A stretch of DNA of 64,000 nt from Verrucomicrobiota bacterium (GTDB taxonomy: Bacteria; Verrucomicrobiota; Verrucomicrobiia; Verrucomicrobiales; Verrucomicrobiaceae): contig JAFLEI010000032.1 of the NCBI GenBank assembly GCA_017301975.1, positions 1 to 64,000 of the forward strand, written 5' to 3'. Shown here piece after piece: positions 7,702 to 15,735 of this stretch. A program made the position numbers and the translations under genes. How positions within the stretch are numbered: the first letter of the stretch is position 1; each line of letters starts with the position of its first letter. The notes below the pieces were generated by a model, which had not been told where the DNA came from, did no database searches, and saw nothing but the letters and a program-made list of their open reading frames with translations.

Positions 7702-8703
7702 ATGTCCGACTCCGCTGCTGCCGCCGCTCTCGTCTCAGGTTACAACAAACTCAAAGCTGCCCTGGGCAAGCGCATCGTCGGACAGGAGGCCGTCATTGAG
7801 CAGGTCTTCATCGCCATCGCGGCCGGTGGTCACAGCCTCCTCGAAGGTGTGCCGGGGCTGGCGAAGACGCTGCTGGTGAAATCCCTCTCCGACGCGATGC
7901 ACCTGAGCTTCCGCCGCATCCAGTTCACGCCGGACCTGATGCCTGCGGACATCACCGGCACGGAGATCATCCAGGAAGATGCGGAGACAGGCCGCCGGAA
8001 GCTCGTCTTCCAGCAGGGGCCCATCTTCTCCCAGATCATCCTCGCGGACGAAATCAACCGTACGCCGCCGAAAACGCAGGCCGCCCTGCTGGAGGCCATG
8101 CAGGAAAAGCACGTCACGGTGGGTCAGGTCACGCATGAGCTGCCCAAGCCTTTCTTTGTTCTCGCCACGATGAACCCCATCGAGCAGGAAGGCACCTACC
8201 CGCTGCCCGAAGCTCAGAAAGACCGCTTCCTCTTCCTCATCAAAGTCGATTACCCCACGCGCAACGACGAACGCGAAATCATCGCCCGCACCACCGGCGG
8301 CGAGACGCAGGAGATCGAGGCCGTCATCACCGCCGAGGAACTGCAGGCCGCGCAGCAGCTCGCCCGCAAGGTGCCGGTGCCGGATCATGTCATCGACTTC
8401 GTGCTCGATCTCGTCCGTGCCACCCGCCCCACGGAGCCTGACGCCTCCGAGTATGTGAAGAGCATGCTGAGCTGGGGTGCCGGCCCGCGTGCCAGCCAGA
8501 TGCTCGTCCTGGCAGGCAAAGTCCGCGCCCTTCTCCAGGGCCGCACCCATGTGACCACCGACGACATCGAGGCCCTCGCCGCCCCTGCCCTGCGCCACCG
8601 CCTGGTGCCCACTTTCCACGCTGAAGCCGAAGGCATCACGGTGGACCAGATCATTGCCGAGCTGGTGAAGAAGACGAAAAAGAGCGAGGCGCGAGTGCTG
8701 TGA
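7702..8703 (+). CDS. MoxR-family AAA+ ATPase (BatA-type operon)
   Basis: MoxR ATPases act as chaperone-like partners of VWA/MIDAS-domain proteins. This 333-residue copy has Walker A GVPGLAKT (about residues 49-56), Walker B IILADEINR (about 112-120) and sensor-type ATMNPIEQEGTYPLPEAQKDRF. The frame is open from 7450, but the ATG at 7702 (MSDSAAAAALVSGYNKL) gives normal family length and avoids overlap with ispF. In the usual arrangement a DUF58 gene follows directly. Here it is separated from moxR by a roughly 580-base segment with a four-helix-bundle gene and inverted heptamer repeats. Confidence 0.95.
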   Translation: MSDSAAAAALVSGYNKLKAALGKRIVGQEAVIEQVFIAIAAGGHSLLEGVPGLAKTLLVKSLSDAMHLSFRRIQFTPDLMPADITGTEIIQEDAETGRRKLVFQQGPIFSQIILADEINRTPPKTQAALLEAMQEKHVTVGQVTHELPKPFFVLATMNPIEQEGTYPLPEAQKDRFLFLIKVDYPTRNDEREIIARTTGGETQEIEAVITAEELQAAQQLARKVPVPDHVIDFVLDLVRATRPTEPDASEYVKSMLSWGAGPRASQMLVLAGKVRALLQGRTHVTTDDIEALAAPALRHRLVPTFHAEAEGITVDQIIAELVKKTKKSEARVL

Positions 8704-8736
8704 GACTTCGAGGGCCTGGGGGCTGATTGGGGCTTA

Positions 8737-8767
8737 AGTGCTCACTAATCAGTGCTCAGTGCTCAGT
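8737..8767. repeat. left heptamer array of an inverted repeat pair
   Basis: This is a 7-base-periodic array: AGTGCTC, ACTAATC, AGTGCTC, AGTGCTC, AGT. Its last 17 bases (8751-8767) are the exact reverse complement of 9291-9307 on the other side of the four-helix-bundle gene. The array begins 33 bases after the moxR stop codon. Confidence 0.9.
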
Positions 8768-8787
8768 TAAATCAGGAAACAGGCCTT

Positions 8788-9309
8788 ATGAGCATGAATG
8801 ACGAGACCAAGCTGCCATTTGCGAAAGCATTCTGGGAGCTTCGTGTCTATGAGAGGGCACGTGATCTTCAGGGTGGTGTGTTCAGGGCATCGAAAACCTT
8901 TCCGCCTGAGGAGAAATACTCGCTCACTGATCAGCTTCGCCGCGCCGCGCGCCCCATTGGCGCCCAGATCGCTGAAGCGTGGGGCAAGCGCGACTACATC
9001 AAGCACTTCCAGAGCAAGCTCAGTGACGCCGAGAGTGAGAACAACGAAACGCAGCACTGGCTCATCATCGCCGTCGATGACGGCTATCTCGACGCCAACA
9101 CAGCGCGCCCCCTTTTTCAAAAATCCCGCGAAATCGGCCGCATGCTCACCACCATGTCCAACCGGGCCGAAGAATTCTGCCTCGCACCTCTCTCCTCCAA
9201 AGTCCAGGAACCCTCCCCCGATTTTTTTCTTTCCTCCTCAGAAATCCCCAACTCCATCCAATCCCTCCTCACCCCCACCACCTGCTCCTCACTGAGCACT
9301 GAGCACTGA
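8788..9309 (+). CDS. four-helix-bundle protein (S23/IVP-like family)
   Basis: This is a 173-residue protein of the four-helix-bundle family first known from ORFs in 23S rRNA intervening sequences and related to the Avd accessory proteins of diversity-generating retroelements. Diagnostic segments are ELRVYERARDLQ, RRAARPIGAQIAEAWGKRD and FQSKLSDAESENNETQHWL. The C-terminal tail is Ser/Pro-rich and unlike the family core. Its last residues (SLSTEH) and stop codon are encoded inside the right-hand heptamer array. Several starts are possible (8752, 8788, 8794); 8788 leaves the left repeat outside the gene. It interrupts the moxR-DUF58 operon. Function is unknown. Confidence 0.85.
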   Translation: MSMNDETKLPFAKAFWELRVYERARDLQGGVFRASKTFPPEEKYSLTDQLRRAARPIGAQIAEAWGKRDYIKHFQSKLSDAESENNETQHWLIIAVDDGYLDANTARPLFQKSREIGRMLTTMSNRAEEFCLAPLSSKVQEPSPDFFLSSSEIPNSIQSLLTPTTCSSLSTEH

Positions 9310-9314
9310 GCACT
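9291..9314. repeat. right heptamer array of an inverted repeat pair
   Basis: ACT is followed by three copies of GAGCACT, the reverse complement of the AGTGCTC unit at 8737-8767. The TGA stop of the four-helix-bundle gene (9307-9309) lies within it. The DUF58 gene starts 16 bases after the array, so the array occupies the place where that gene's upstream signals would normally lie. Confidence 0.92.
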
Positions 9315-9329
9315 TCCGCCCCCTCCCCC

Positions 9330-10223
9330 GTGGCTACTCTCTCCGACATCCTTCAAGCCGAAGACATCACCAGTCTGCAGTCTCTGCAGCTCTTTGCGCG
9401 TACGGTTGTTGAAGGGTTCACCACCGGGCAGCATGCCTCGCCGCACAAGGGCTTCAGCGTCGAGTTCCGCCAGCACCGTCCTTATGTTCAAGGGGATGAA
9501 ATCCGCCGCCTCGACTGGAAGATTTTTGGCCGCACTGACCGCTTCTACATCCGCGAGTTTGATGAAGAGACCAATCTGCGCGCCACCGTGGTGCTGGATG
9601 CCAGCGGCAGCATGGGCTATCGCGGCCAAAAGGGAGTGCTGAAGTTTGACTATGCCCGCAAGCTGGCCGCCTCTCTGGCCTACCTGCTCATGAGCCAGCA
9701 GGATGCCGTGGGCCTGATCACCTTCGACTCCAAAATCCGCGACGTCATCCCCTGCCGCACCAAGATCACTCACCTGCATCTGCTGCTTGAGACGATGGTC
9801 AAGACCGAGCCCGGCAAGGACACCAGCCTCGCTCCGGTGCTGGAGTCCCTCGCGCAACGCCTCAAGCGGCGGGGGCTTGTGATCCTCATCAGCGATTTCT
9901 TTGACGATCCCGCAGCACTCCTGCGCTCCATCGGCGTTCTGCGCAAAAAGGGTCACGAGATCATTGCGCTCCAGCTCTGGGACCGTGACGAAATAGACTT
10001 TCCTTTCGGCAACTGGGCGCGCTTTGAAAACCTCGAGAACGACGACGACTTCCTCCTCCTTGATCCCGCCACGATTCGCCAGCGCTACATCGAGGCGCAG
10101 CAGAACTTCGCCGAGCAGCTCAAGGAAGGCTTCCGCAAACATCAGGTCGATTACCTGAGCCTGCCCACGGATGAATCCCACTCTGCGGCGCTGCGGAGTT
10201 ATTTAGCCTTGAGAATGCGATGA
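9330..10223 (+). CDS. DUF58 (VWA-like) protein, partner of MoxR
   Basis: This is a 297-residue DUF58 protein with a von Willebrand A fold. The diagnostic DUF58 segment GDEIRRLDWKIFGRTDRFYIREF (about 55-77) precedes the MIDAS motif DASGSM (about 90-95). The C-terminal part contains the second acidic loop ILISDFFDD. There is no transmembrane helix, so it is probably cytoplasmic. The start is a GTG with no visible Shine-Dalgarno because the right heptamer array lies immediately upstream. Its end overlaps the next gene by 4 bases (ATGA), which implies translational coupling. Confidence 0.93.
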   Translation: MATLSDILQAEDITSLQSLQLFARTVVEGFTTGQHASPHKGFSVEFRQHRPYVQGDEIRRLDWKIFGRTDRFYIREFDEETNLRATVVLDASGSMGYRGQKGVLKFDYARKLAASLAYLLMSQQDAVGLITFDSKIRDVIPCRTKITHLHLLLETMVKTEPGKDTSLAPVLESLAQRLKRRGLVILISDFFDDPAALLRSIGVLRKKGHEIIALQLWDRDEIDFPFGNWARFENLENDDDFLLLDPATIRQRYIEAQQNFAEQLKEGFRKHQVDYLSLPTDESHSAALRSYLALRMR

Positions 10224-12376
10224 GTTTCCTCCACGGCATCCTCCTCTTCGGCGCGGCGGCTTTTCTCATCCCGCTGATCATCCACCTGCTCAACAAGCGG
10301 AAGGTCATCACCGTGCGCTGGGGGGCCATGCACCTGCTGCATGAGGTGATCCGCCAGCGGAAGCGCAAGATGAAGATCGAGCAACTCCTGCTGCTCATCA
10401 TTCGCATCGCCATTCCCATCGTGCTCGCGCTGTGCCTGGCGCAGCCGGTGCTCACGGCGCTGCGTTCGTTGGGCCTTGGCAGTTCCTCGCTCATCGTCAT
10501 GCTGGATGATTCCTTCTCCATGCGTGCGCCCGCCGCCCAGACGACGCTGCCCGGCGGCACCGTCATGGAGCAGGCGCGGCAGGACATGCAGACGATGCTC
10601 ACCGATCTGCCGAGCGGATCCAGCGCGCAGGTGATTCTCTCCGGCGGCACTCCGCGCAAGCTGCTGGATCAAGCCACCACGGCGCTGGACATCGTACCCA
10701 AGCAGCTCAGCGAGGTGGCATCCATGTCAGGACCGCTGGCCGCGAATGACGCGTTTCAGAGCGCCACCTCGGCTTTGAAGGACTCGCCGAACGCCGCGCG
10801 GGAAGTGGTCATTGTCTCCGACTTTCAGGAAGCCGACTGGAAGGCGATCGCGGATGGTGCCGCGCTGCCCGCCCTTGAAACGCTTTCCAAGCAGGAGCCC
10901 AAGCCGCAGATCACCTTCTTCCGGGTGGGCAGTGATCTCGCGGAGAATCTCAGCATCGCCAGCGCCGACATCTCCGCACTCGTCGCCGCAGAGTCCCAGC
11001 CCATCGGCCTGCGGGTGCGAATCAAAAATCATGGCAAACGCCCCTGGCAGGATGTGGCCGTGCACCTCGAAGCCGACGGCGCGCGCCTGCGAACGGCACG
11101 CGTGTCACTTGCCCCGGAGGGCGAGGCCGTGCTCTCCTTCACGCATGCGTTTGACAAAGTGGGCGACCACTCGCTTTCCGTCCGCCTGGAGGGCGACAGC
11201 TTTGCCGATGACAACACCTTTCATTCCATCGTGCAGGTGCGCAATCAGCTCAATGTCCTGCTCATCGACGGCAGCCCCGGCAAAGAACCGCTGAGCGGCG
11301 CCACGGACTTCCTGGACATCGCGCTGGAGCCCCACACCGTCGCGGCCGCCACGCTCAAGGATCTCATTCGGACCAAGAAGATCGATGTGCGCAAAATCCG
11401 CGCTGAGGACCTGCGCCAGCAGGAGGTCATCATCATGGCAGACGTGGAAAAGCTGCCGGGGAACACGCTCAACGAGATCGACAAATTCGTCAAAGAAGGC
11501 GGCGGCCTGCTTGTTTTCGCGGGACCGGGATGTGACATCGACTGGTATAACCGCGACTTCTTCCGCAAGGGTGAAGGGCTGTATCCTGCCGCCATCAAAG
11601 GGCAGGCCCGCGCCGACTCGGACTCGCTGCCCGCACGCATCCTCATGCAGCGCTTCACGCACCCCGCAGCGCTGTATTTTAACGATGCCCGTGCCGGACG
11701 GCTGCAGGACGCGGAGTTTCGCCACTGGTTGGAATTTGTGCCGCAGGGAGATCAGATGCAGCGGATCTTCAGCCTCGACCGCAATGTGCCGCTGATGCTT
11801 GAGAAAAAGCACGGACGTGGCCGGGTCATCGCCGCCGCGACCACCGCGAACGCCGAGTGGAGCAATCTGCCGCTGCAGCCGTTCTTTGTGCCGCTGATGC
11901 AGCGCCTGACCACCTACCTTGCCACCGAGGGCAGCGCCCCTGCATGGCAGCTCGTCGGTTCCGCGATCCGCCTGCCGCTGGAAAAGGCGGAGCTCGGCTC
12001 CGAGTTCACCCTGCGCGATCCCACGGGCCAGACGCAGACGCTCAAGTCTGCCAAGGAGGGAGATGCTGTCTTCGTGCAAAGCCCCGTCATCAACCAGCCC
12101 GGCATCTTCCAACTGCAAAAGATCAGCACCGAAAAGACCACGCTGCTCGCCTTCAACATCGATGGTGCGGAATCCAACCTCAAAGCCCTGCCTCCCGCCG
12201 ACATCCAAAAAATAGCCCAGCGCTATGACGCCGCCTACGCCGACACCCTGCCTGGCTATCAGGCGCTCGACCGCACCCGCCGCCATGGAGCCGAGCTCTG
12301 GCAGCCGCTGCTGATCCTCCTCCTCGGCCTCCTCTTCGCCGAAGTCCTGCTGCAGCAGCACATCGCCAGAGGCTGA
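10220..12376 (+). CDS. BatA-domain membrane VWA protein
   Basis: This 718-residue protein begins with the BatA N-terminal double-transmembrane module (FLIPLIIHLLNKRKVITVRW, then the KRKMKIEQLLLLIIRI helix). Next is a VWA-like domain with a degenerate MIDAS (MLDDSFSM) and an ISDF-like VIVSDFQEADW segment. After a CARDB-like stretch there is a class-I glutamine-amidotransferase-like region (KEGGGLLVFAGPGCD). A C-terminal transmembrane helix (LLILLLGLLFAEVLL) ends the protein. It is probably anchored in the inner membrane with a large periplasmic part and works with the MoxR and DUF58 proteins encoded just upstream. Substrate and phenotype are unknown. Confidence 0.88.
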   Translation: MSFLHGILLFGAAAFLIPLIIHLLNKRKVITVRWGAMHLLHEVIRQRKRKMKIEQLLLLIIRIAIPIVLALCLAQPVLTALRSLGLGSSSLIVMLDDSFSMRAPAAQTTLPGGTVMEQARQDMQTMLTDLPSGSSAQVILSGGTPRKLLDQATTALDIVPKQLSEVASMSGPLAANDAFQSATSALKDSPNAAREVVIVSDFQEADWKAIADGAALPALETLSKQEPKPQITFFRVGSDLAENLSIASADISALVAAESQPIGLRVRIKNHGKRPWQDVAVHLEADGARLRTARVSLAPEGEAVLSFTHAFDKVGDHSLSVRLEGDSFADDNTFHSIVQVRNQLNVLLIDGSPGKEPLSGATDFLDIALEPHTVAAATLKDLIRTKKIDVRKIRAEDLRQQEVIIMADVEKLPGNTLNEIDKFVKEGGGLLVFAGPGCDIDWYNRDFFRKGEGLYPAAIKGQARADSDSLPARILMQRFTHPAALYFNDARAGRLQDAEFRHWLEFVPQGDQMQRIFSLDRNVPLMLEKKHGRGRVIAAATTANAEWSNLPLQPFFVPLMQRLTTYLATEGSAPAWQLVGSAIRLPLEKAELGSEFTLRDPTGQTQTLKSAKEGDAVFVQSPVINQPGIFQLQKISTEKTTLLAFNIDGAESNLKALPPADIQKIAQRYDAAYADTLPGYQALDRTRRHGAELWQPLLILLLGLLFAEVLLQQHIARG

Positions 12377-12428
12377 AACAGGCTGAACGACCGATTGAAA
12401 CACCGCTCTAAAAAACGTATTGAACAGC

Positions 12429-12683
12429 ATGCACGCCGAGGCCCCATCCACCAACACCCTGCTTTCTCGGATCACGATTGATCCCGAGGTTTGCCATGGC
12501 AAGCCTGTCGTTCGCGGTCTTCGCTATCCGGTGGAGTCCATGCTGGAATACCTTTCCAGCGGCGACAGCTTTGAAGAAGTGCTGGCCGAATTTCCTGATC
12601 TGGAACGAGATGATCTGCGCGCCTGCATTGAGTTCGCGAATCAATCTCTCAAACTTCGCAGCTGGCAGCTCGTCGCGGCATGA
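12429..12683 (+). CDS. DUF433 protein, probable antitoxin
   Basis: This is an 84-residue DUF433 protein: RITIDPEVCHGKPVVRGLRYPVESMLEYLSSGDS followed by EVLAEFPDLERDDLRACIEFA. DUF433 proteins (VapB45-like) are small winged-helix-type antitoxins usually encoded just before a DUF5615 PIN-like protein, exactly as here. The end overlaps the next start by 4 bases. A TTG at 12420 would add three residues; the ATG is preferred. The pair sits between two genes of the BatA operon and looks like an insertion. Confidence 0.9.
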   Translation: MHAEAPSTNTLLSRITIDPEVCHGKPVVRGLRYPVESMLEYLSSGDSFEEVLAEFPDLERDDLRACIEFANQSLKLRSWQLVAA

Positions 12684-13033
12684 AGTTTCTGATCGATGCT
12701 CATCTCCCGCCGGGCCTGCGCCAAGTCTTTGCGACGGCAGGGCATGAGGCCATTCACACGATGGATCTTCCAGATCAGAACGCCTCCCGTGATGGCATTC
12801 TCAACAACGTCTCAATGGCTGAGCAGCGCGTGGTCGTCACCAAGGACACTGACTTCTACTACTCACACCTCCTGCATGGCCGTCCTTGGAAACTTGTGCT
12901 GCTGCGCACCGGCAACATGAGTCTTAAAGACACCCGGCAGATGTTCGCGCAGCATCTCCCGGCCATTGTCACCGCGCTGCAAACCTGCACACTCGTCGAA
13001 CTTGACCGTCAGCGCGTTTCCATCATCGCCTGA
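12680..13033 (+). CDS. DUF5615 PIN-like protein, probable toxin
   Basis: This is a 117-residue DUF5615/Mut7-C-type PIN-fold protein: MKFLIDAHLPPGLRQVF carries the first acidic residue, and VVVTKDTDFYY the second acidic cluster. The predicted activity is RNA cleavage as the toxin of a type II toxin-antitoxin pair with the DUF433 protein. Family assignment is strong; toxicity has not been shown for this copy. The next operon gene starts 10 bases downstream, so the pair may be transcribed with the BatA operon. Confidence 0.9.
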   Translation: MKFLIDAHLPPGLRQVFATAGHEAIHTMDLPDQNASRDGILNNVSMAEQRVVVTKDTDFYYSHLLHGRPWKLVLLRTGNMSLKDTRQMFAQHLPAIVTALQTCTLVELDRQRVSIIA

Positions 13034-13042
13034 CCTTCTCGC

Positions 13043-15337
13043 ATGACCCCGCAAACCGAAACCACCCTGCGCTTCACCGGCGGCTATCCGCCGCTGCCGG
13101 TGGTCGTGCTTGCGTTTGGGCTGGCGGCGCTGATGTGGTTTCTCTACCGGCGTGAGTTGAAGTATGTGGGAAGCCGTGCGGCGCAGGTGCCTGCCATTCT
13201 GCGTTCGCTGGCAGTTTTCATTCTCGTGCTGGCGCTGGCTGGTCCGATCCTGCGGCATGTCACCACGTTGCGGCAACTGGGCCGTGTGGTTGTGGCGGTG
13301 GACAGTTCGGCCAGCATGCAGCTCACGGACGAGGCCGCGGGTGCTGCGGCAGGCACCTCCAAGGCACGCTTTCAACGTGCGGAAGATCTCCTGCTCAAAG
13401 GCACGACACCGCTGCTGAAAAAGCTCGCCGAGACGCAGGATGTGGAACTCGTGGCGCTGCGCGGCATGAACACGCAGCGGCTGTGGTGGTATCGCCAGGG
13501 TGGCAAGGACACCTCCGGCGACATGCCGAGCACGTTTGAACTTTCCGCCACAGCTCCCATCACCAATCTTGATCAGACGCTGCGTGCCGCGCTGGGGCCC
13601 GCTGCCGCCGGCACCGCGCTCGTCGTGCTTTCGGATGGGCAGCACAACTCCTCCGGCTCACCCGAAGAATTGAGCACCGCTCTGAAAGCCAGCGGCACGG
13701 CCATCTTCACCATCGGCTTTGGCACGGAGATCCCTCCCGCAGATCTGTCCCTGCTGGCTGTCTCGGCTCCCGAATCCGTCTTCTCGAAAGAGAACTTTCA
13801 GGGGCGCGTCACCGTCAATGACAGCATGCCTGCCGGGGTTCCGGCCAATGTGCGCATTGAAAGCCAGGGCAAGGTGCTGTGGAAGAGGGATTTCACCACC
13901 AGCGGCAAAGGCGAGCAGGGTTTTGATTTCGTCTTTCCCGTCTCCGAGCTGCCGCCGCCTGCGCCGGGCCAGCGCGACAAAACGCTGCGCAGCGTGAACA
14001 TCCTCATCTCCGCCAGCGGTGACCGTGCGGCACTGGAAAAGACGCGATCCAACAACGCGCGCGAGCTTTCCATTCATCTGCTGGAAAAGAAGCGCAAGGT
14101 GCTGATCCTGGACGGTCGTCCGCGCTGGGAGACACGCTACATCCACAACCACTTTGACCGCGATGACCGCTGGCAGGCCACGATGATCTTTGATGACATG
14201 GCTGACAATGCCGCGAACGGCACCCTGCAAAAAGACTTCCCCAAGACACGCGACGAACTGCTCAGCTATGACCTCATCATTCTGGGTGATGTGGCCTTGA
14301 ACCGGCTGAAGCCGGACAGCCTCGACTGGATCCTTGAGTTCGTCGAGAAACGCGGCGGCGGTTTGATCATGATCGACGGCCAGCGTGGCAAGCTGCACGA
14401 ATGGAGCCAGGGCAAAACCGCCCCGCTTATCCCCGTGCGGTTTCTGCCATCCAGCATCAAGCCGACTCCCACCAGTCTCGAACTCACCACGGACGGCCAG
14501 CGCTTCGATGCGCTGCGCCTCAGCGACAGCCCCAGCGCGAACACCGCGCTCTGGCCCACGCTGCCCAAGGTGAACTGGCACGCGAATGTCGAGGCGCTGC
14601 CCGCCGCCATCACGCTCGCCAAGGCGCAGCAGCCCGAGGTGGTCTTTCGTCAGGTGGGTGCCGGTGCGGTGCTTTATCTGGGCACGGATGAGCTCTGGCG
14701 CTGGCGCTTCCAGGTTGCGGATTTGTACCATCAGCGCCTGTGGATGCAGCTGGGTGCGTGGATCGCCGCGCCGCCGTTTCAGATCGAGCAAAAGAAGCTC
14801 TCCGTTGGCACTGACCGCCTGCGCTACTCGCCGGGCGAAGCCTCTGAAATCCGCGTGCGCGTGCGCAATGACAAGGGCGACATCGTCACCGATGCCCAGC
14901 CCCGCGCCTACCTCATGCATGACGGTGCTGATGTGGCCACCCTGCAGCTTGAGGCAGATCCCACGCACATCGGCGTTTATCGTGCACTCACCCCGCCGCT
15001 CAAGGCCGGCACCTATGAGATCGCCGTCGCGGAAAGCCCCAGCGCGCCGCGCAGTGATGCCCGCCTCTCCCTCCACGTCTCCGACACGGGCAATCCCGAG
15101 TGGGCCACGCTCACCATGAACCGCACGCTGCTCGAAACCATGGCCACCCACAGCGGCGGCCGTTTCCTGCGCGAAGAACAGGCCGCCACGGATCTCCCCA
15201 GCCTGCTGCAAAGCATCGACCGCAAGCAGGTCATCACCCAGGAGACCAATCTGTGGTCAAGCTGGTGGTGGTTCGGTGCCGCCATCCTGCTGCTCACCGT
15301 CGAGTGGCTGATGCGCAAGCGCCTCAAACTCGTCTGA
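13043..15337 (+). CDS. membrane-anchored VWA protein with glutamine-amidotransferase-like region
   Basis: This 764-residue protein has two N-terminal transmembrane helices (about residues 17-36 and 50-68). A VWA-like segment follows (VVVAVDSSASMQLTD, then ALVVLSDGQHNSSG). Next is a Ca-loop-poor beta-rich stretch, then a type-1 glutamine-amidotransferase-like fold (KVLILDGRPRWETRY, ELLSYDLIILGDV, FVEKRGGGLIMIDG). A C-terminal transmembrane helix (WWWFGAAILLLTVEWL) is last. The architecture parallels the 10220-12376 protein, so the two are probably distant paralogs acting in the same envelope complex with MoxR and DUF58. The role is unknown. Confidence 0.85.
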   Translation: MTPQTETTLRFTGGYPPLPVVVLAFGLAALMWFLYRRELKYVGSRAAQVPAILRSLAVFILVLALAGPILRHVTTLRQLGRVVVAVDSSASMQLTDEAAGAAAGTSKARFQRAEDLLLKGTTPLLKKLAETQDVELVALRGMNTQRLWWYRQGGKDTSGDMPSTFELSATAPITNLDQTLRAALGPAAAGTALVVLSDGQHNSSGSPEELSTALKASGTAIFTIGFGTEIPPADLSLLAVSAPESVFSKENFQGRVTVNDSMPAGVPANVRIESQGKVLWKRDFTTSGKGEQGFDFVFPVSELPPPAPGQRDKTLRSVNILISASGDRAALEKTRSNNARELSIHLLEKKRKVLILDGRPRWETRYIHNHFDRDDRWQATMIFDDMADNAANGTLQKDFPKTRDELLSYDLIILGDVALNRLKPDSLDWILEFVEKRGGGLIMIDGQRGKLHEWSQGKTAPLIPVRFLPSSIKPTPTSLELTTDGQRFDALRLSDSPSANTALWPTLPKVNWHANVEALPAAITLAKAQQPEVVFRQVGAGAVLYLGTDELWRWRFQVADLYHQRLWMQLGAWIAAPPFQIEQKKLSVGTDRLRYSPGEASEIRVRVRNDKGDIVTDAQPRAYLMHDGADVATLQLEADPTHIGVYRALTPPLKAGTYEIAVAESPSAPRSDARLSLHVSDTGNPEWATLTMNRTLLETMATHSGGRFLREEQAATDLPSLLQSIDRKQVITQETNLWSSWWWFGAAILLLTVEWLMRKRLKLV

Positions 15338-15339
15338 CC

Positions 15340-15621
15340 ATGGCCTCCCCCACTGATCGTGCCCAGCTTGCCGTTCGCGTCACACCGAACGCCAAGAAAT
15401 CCGCGTTCGCCGGCTGGACCGCCGATGAGAAAGGCCGCCCCGTGCTGCTCGTGAAACTGGCCGCTCCGCCCGTGGATGGCAAAGCCAACAGTGAACTCAT
15501 CCGCTTCCTTGCCGAGGAGCTGGACTGCCCGAAAGGCCAGATCACGCTGCTACGCGGTACTTCGGGGCGGCAGAAGTCCCTCGAATTCCCTGCGGCGGTG
15601 ATGGAGCGGCTGCCGAAGTAG
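15340..15621 (+). CDS. DUF167/YggU-family protein
   Basis: This is a 93-residue protein of the DUF167 (UPF0235, YggU) family. It has AVRVTPNAKKSAFAGW near the N-terminus, the hallmark KLAAPPVDGKANSELIRFLAEEL in the middle and LLRGTSGRQKSLEF after it. The cellular role of the family is not established. The ATG at 15340 lies directly after the VWA gene stop (2-base gap). The frame is open upstream to 15100 only as an overlap with the previous gene, so the later start is correct. Confidence 0.92.
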   Translation: MASPTDRAQLAVRVTPNAKKSAFAGWTADEKGRPVLLVKLAAPPVDGKANSELIRFLAEELDCPKGQITLLRGTSGRQKSLEFPAAVMERLPK

Positions 15622-15705
15622 CCCCTGTTTCTCTGGAACCGGGAAAGGCATCGCAGCACCCACCCGTGGCTGACTCTCAAAGCGCATGGCCACAGCGGAG
15701 CCAGT

Positions 15706-15726
15706 CCTTGTTCCACAGGAACAAGG
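15706..15726. terminator. hairpin between convergent genes, possible bidirectional terminator
   Basis: A 9-bp perfect stem (CCTTGTTCC with GGAACAAGG, 3-base loop) sits between the convergent DUF167 and LURP-one genes. Neither side has a T-run, so an intrinsic terminator is possible but not demonstrated. Confidence 0.4.
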
Positions 15727-15735
15727 CTACTTGGT

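Noticed and set aside
8737..9314. Heptamer arrays as a CRISPR array
   Set aside because: The units are 7 bases with no spacers; the two arrays are inverted relative to each other and no cas genes are present.
9117..10181. A 354-residue minus-strand frame across the repeat and DUF58 gene
   Set aside because: It is a shadow of the DUF58 gene with no family features; it also crosses the right heptamer array.
13658..15211. A 517-residue minus-strand frame opposite the second VWA gene
   Set aside because: It is a high-GC shadow frame. The plus-strand protein has transmembrane helices and recognisable domains, while the shadow has none.
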